Made by a program: the position numbers and the translations under genes. DNA of 5,548 nucleotides from Fidelibacterota bacterium (GTDB lineage Bacteria; Fidelibacterota; Fidelibacteria; Fidelibacterales; Fidelibacteraceae), in assembly GCA_023134755.1 (NCBI GenBank), contig JAGLUM010000310.1:1-5548 (forward strand), written 5' to 3'. Each line of letters starts with the position of its first letter. The first letter of the stretch is position 1. The notes beneath the pieces were generated by a model. The model was not told the origin of the DNA. It saw only the letters and a program-made list of their open reading frames with translations, and made no database searches. Shown in pieces: positions 5,336 to 5,548 of the stretch.

Positions 5336-5548
5336 AAAGTCGGTGAGGTGATCGCCCCGATCCCGAAGCTTCGGGACGGGGAGGAAAGTCCGGACTCCGC
5401 AGAGCAGGATGCCTTGTAACACAAGGAATCAGCGATGGTTGGAAAGCGCAACAGAGAGTAGACGTCCACAGATGCCGACATGTCGGCATGTGCGGTCACG
5501 GTGAAACGGCGAGGTAAGAGCTCACCGCTTCCAAAGCAATTTGGAAGG
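5336..5548 (+). ncRNA. rnpB: RNase P RNA (bacterial, probably type A), 3' part cut by the window edge
   Basis: This is the catalytic RNA that removes 5' leaders from pre-tRNAs together with the RnpA protein. The conserved 5' block GAGGAAAGTCCGGACTCC (5381-5398, first strand of P4), GCAACAGAGAG (5448-5458), and GGTGAAACGG with GGTAAGAGCTCACCG (5500-5527) identify it clearly. Helices that can be read include P3 (CCCCG 5355-5359 with CGGGG 5377-5381, enclosing a perfect palindrome), a P8-like CCTTG/CAAGG hairpin (5412-5427), P12 (5472-5489), and an eight-pair stem capped by a GCAA tetraloop at 5528-5547, fitting P14. The 5' end is set by aligning with the E. coli start by eye and is approximate. 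The 3' half, including the second strands of P1, P2 and P4, lies outside the window. Confidence 0.95.

Noticed and set aside
5263..5499. 78-codon open frame on the minus strand
   Set aside because: It overlaps the conserved core of rnpB and the zinc-ribbon codons, so a real gene here is very unlikely.

Overview
This 5.5 kb window is AT-rich bacterial chromosomal DNA with every recognised gene on the + strand. It looks like a free-living bacterium that makes deoxynucleotides with a vitamin-B12-dependent (class II) ribonucleotide reductase. Low G+C, a split NrdJ, and spacers filled with 7-bp-period repeats plus a hairpin of the kind I associate with Bacteroidetes and relatives all lean towards the FCB group or a neighbouring uncultured phylum. 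That placement is an inference and is weak; no single gene here fixes the taxonomy.

Layout. Positions 1-407 are a gene-free, very AT-rich region ending in a good sigma70-like promoter (TTGATT, 17 bp, TATAAT), a probable NrdR operator just downstream of the expected start of transcription, and a ribosome binding site. Positions 408-2912 encode the catalytic subunit of an adenosylcobalamin-dependent ribonucleotide reductase. It overlaps (ATGA) a 211-residue partner carrying the TSCPD domain and the cysteine-rich C-terminal tail (2909-3544). Together they resemble the NrdJa/NrdJb pair known from Pseudomonas aeruginosa. The spacer 3545-3780 is a mosaic of two heptamer-repeat tracts around a hairpin with flanking A and T tracts that can act as a terminator. 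A solitary LysE-family membrane exporter follows (3781-4392).

The spacer 4393-4609 ends in a convincing intrinsic terminator placed directly before the ribosome binding site of the next gene, a coiled-coil plus C4 zinc-ribbon protein of the CT398/HP0958 family (4610-5332). Within about four bases of its stop codon begins the RNA subunit of RNase P (rnpB, about 5336 to the window edge, 3' part missing), recognised by its conserved regions and helices.

How the genes work together: the first two are one operon and should make one enzyme, NrdJ supplying the thiyl-radical active site and its partner probably the cysteines that re-reduce it. The zinc-ribbon gene and rnpB may share a transcript. 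The exporter appears independent. No clearly new multi-gene system is visible. The best leads are the split reductase, the single NrdR-like box, the heptamer-repeat spacer, the terminator-like hairpin in front of the zinc-ribbon gene, and two perfect palindromes forming helices inside rnpB.
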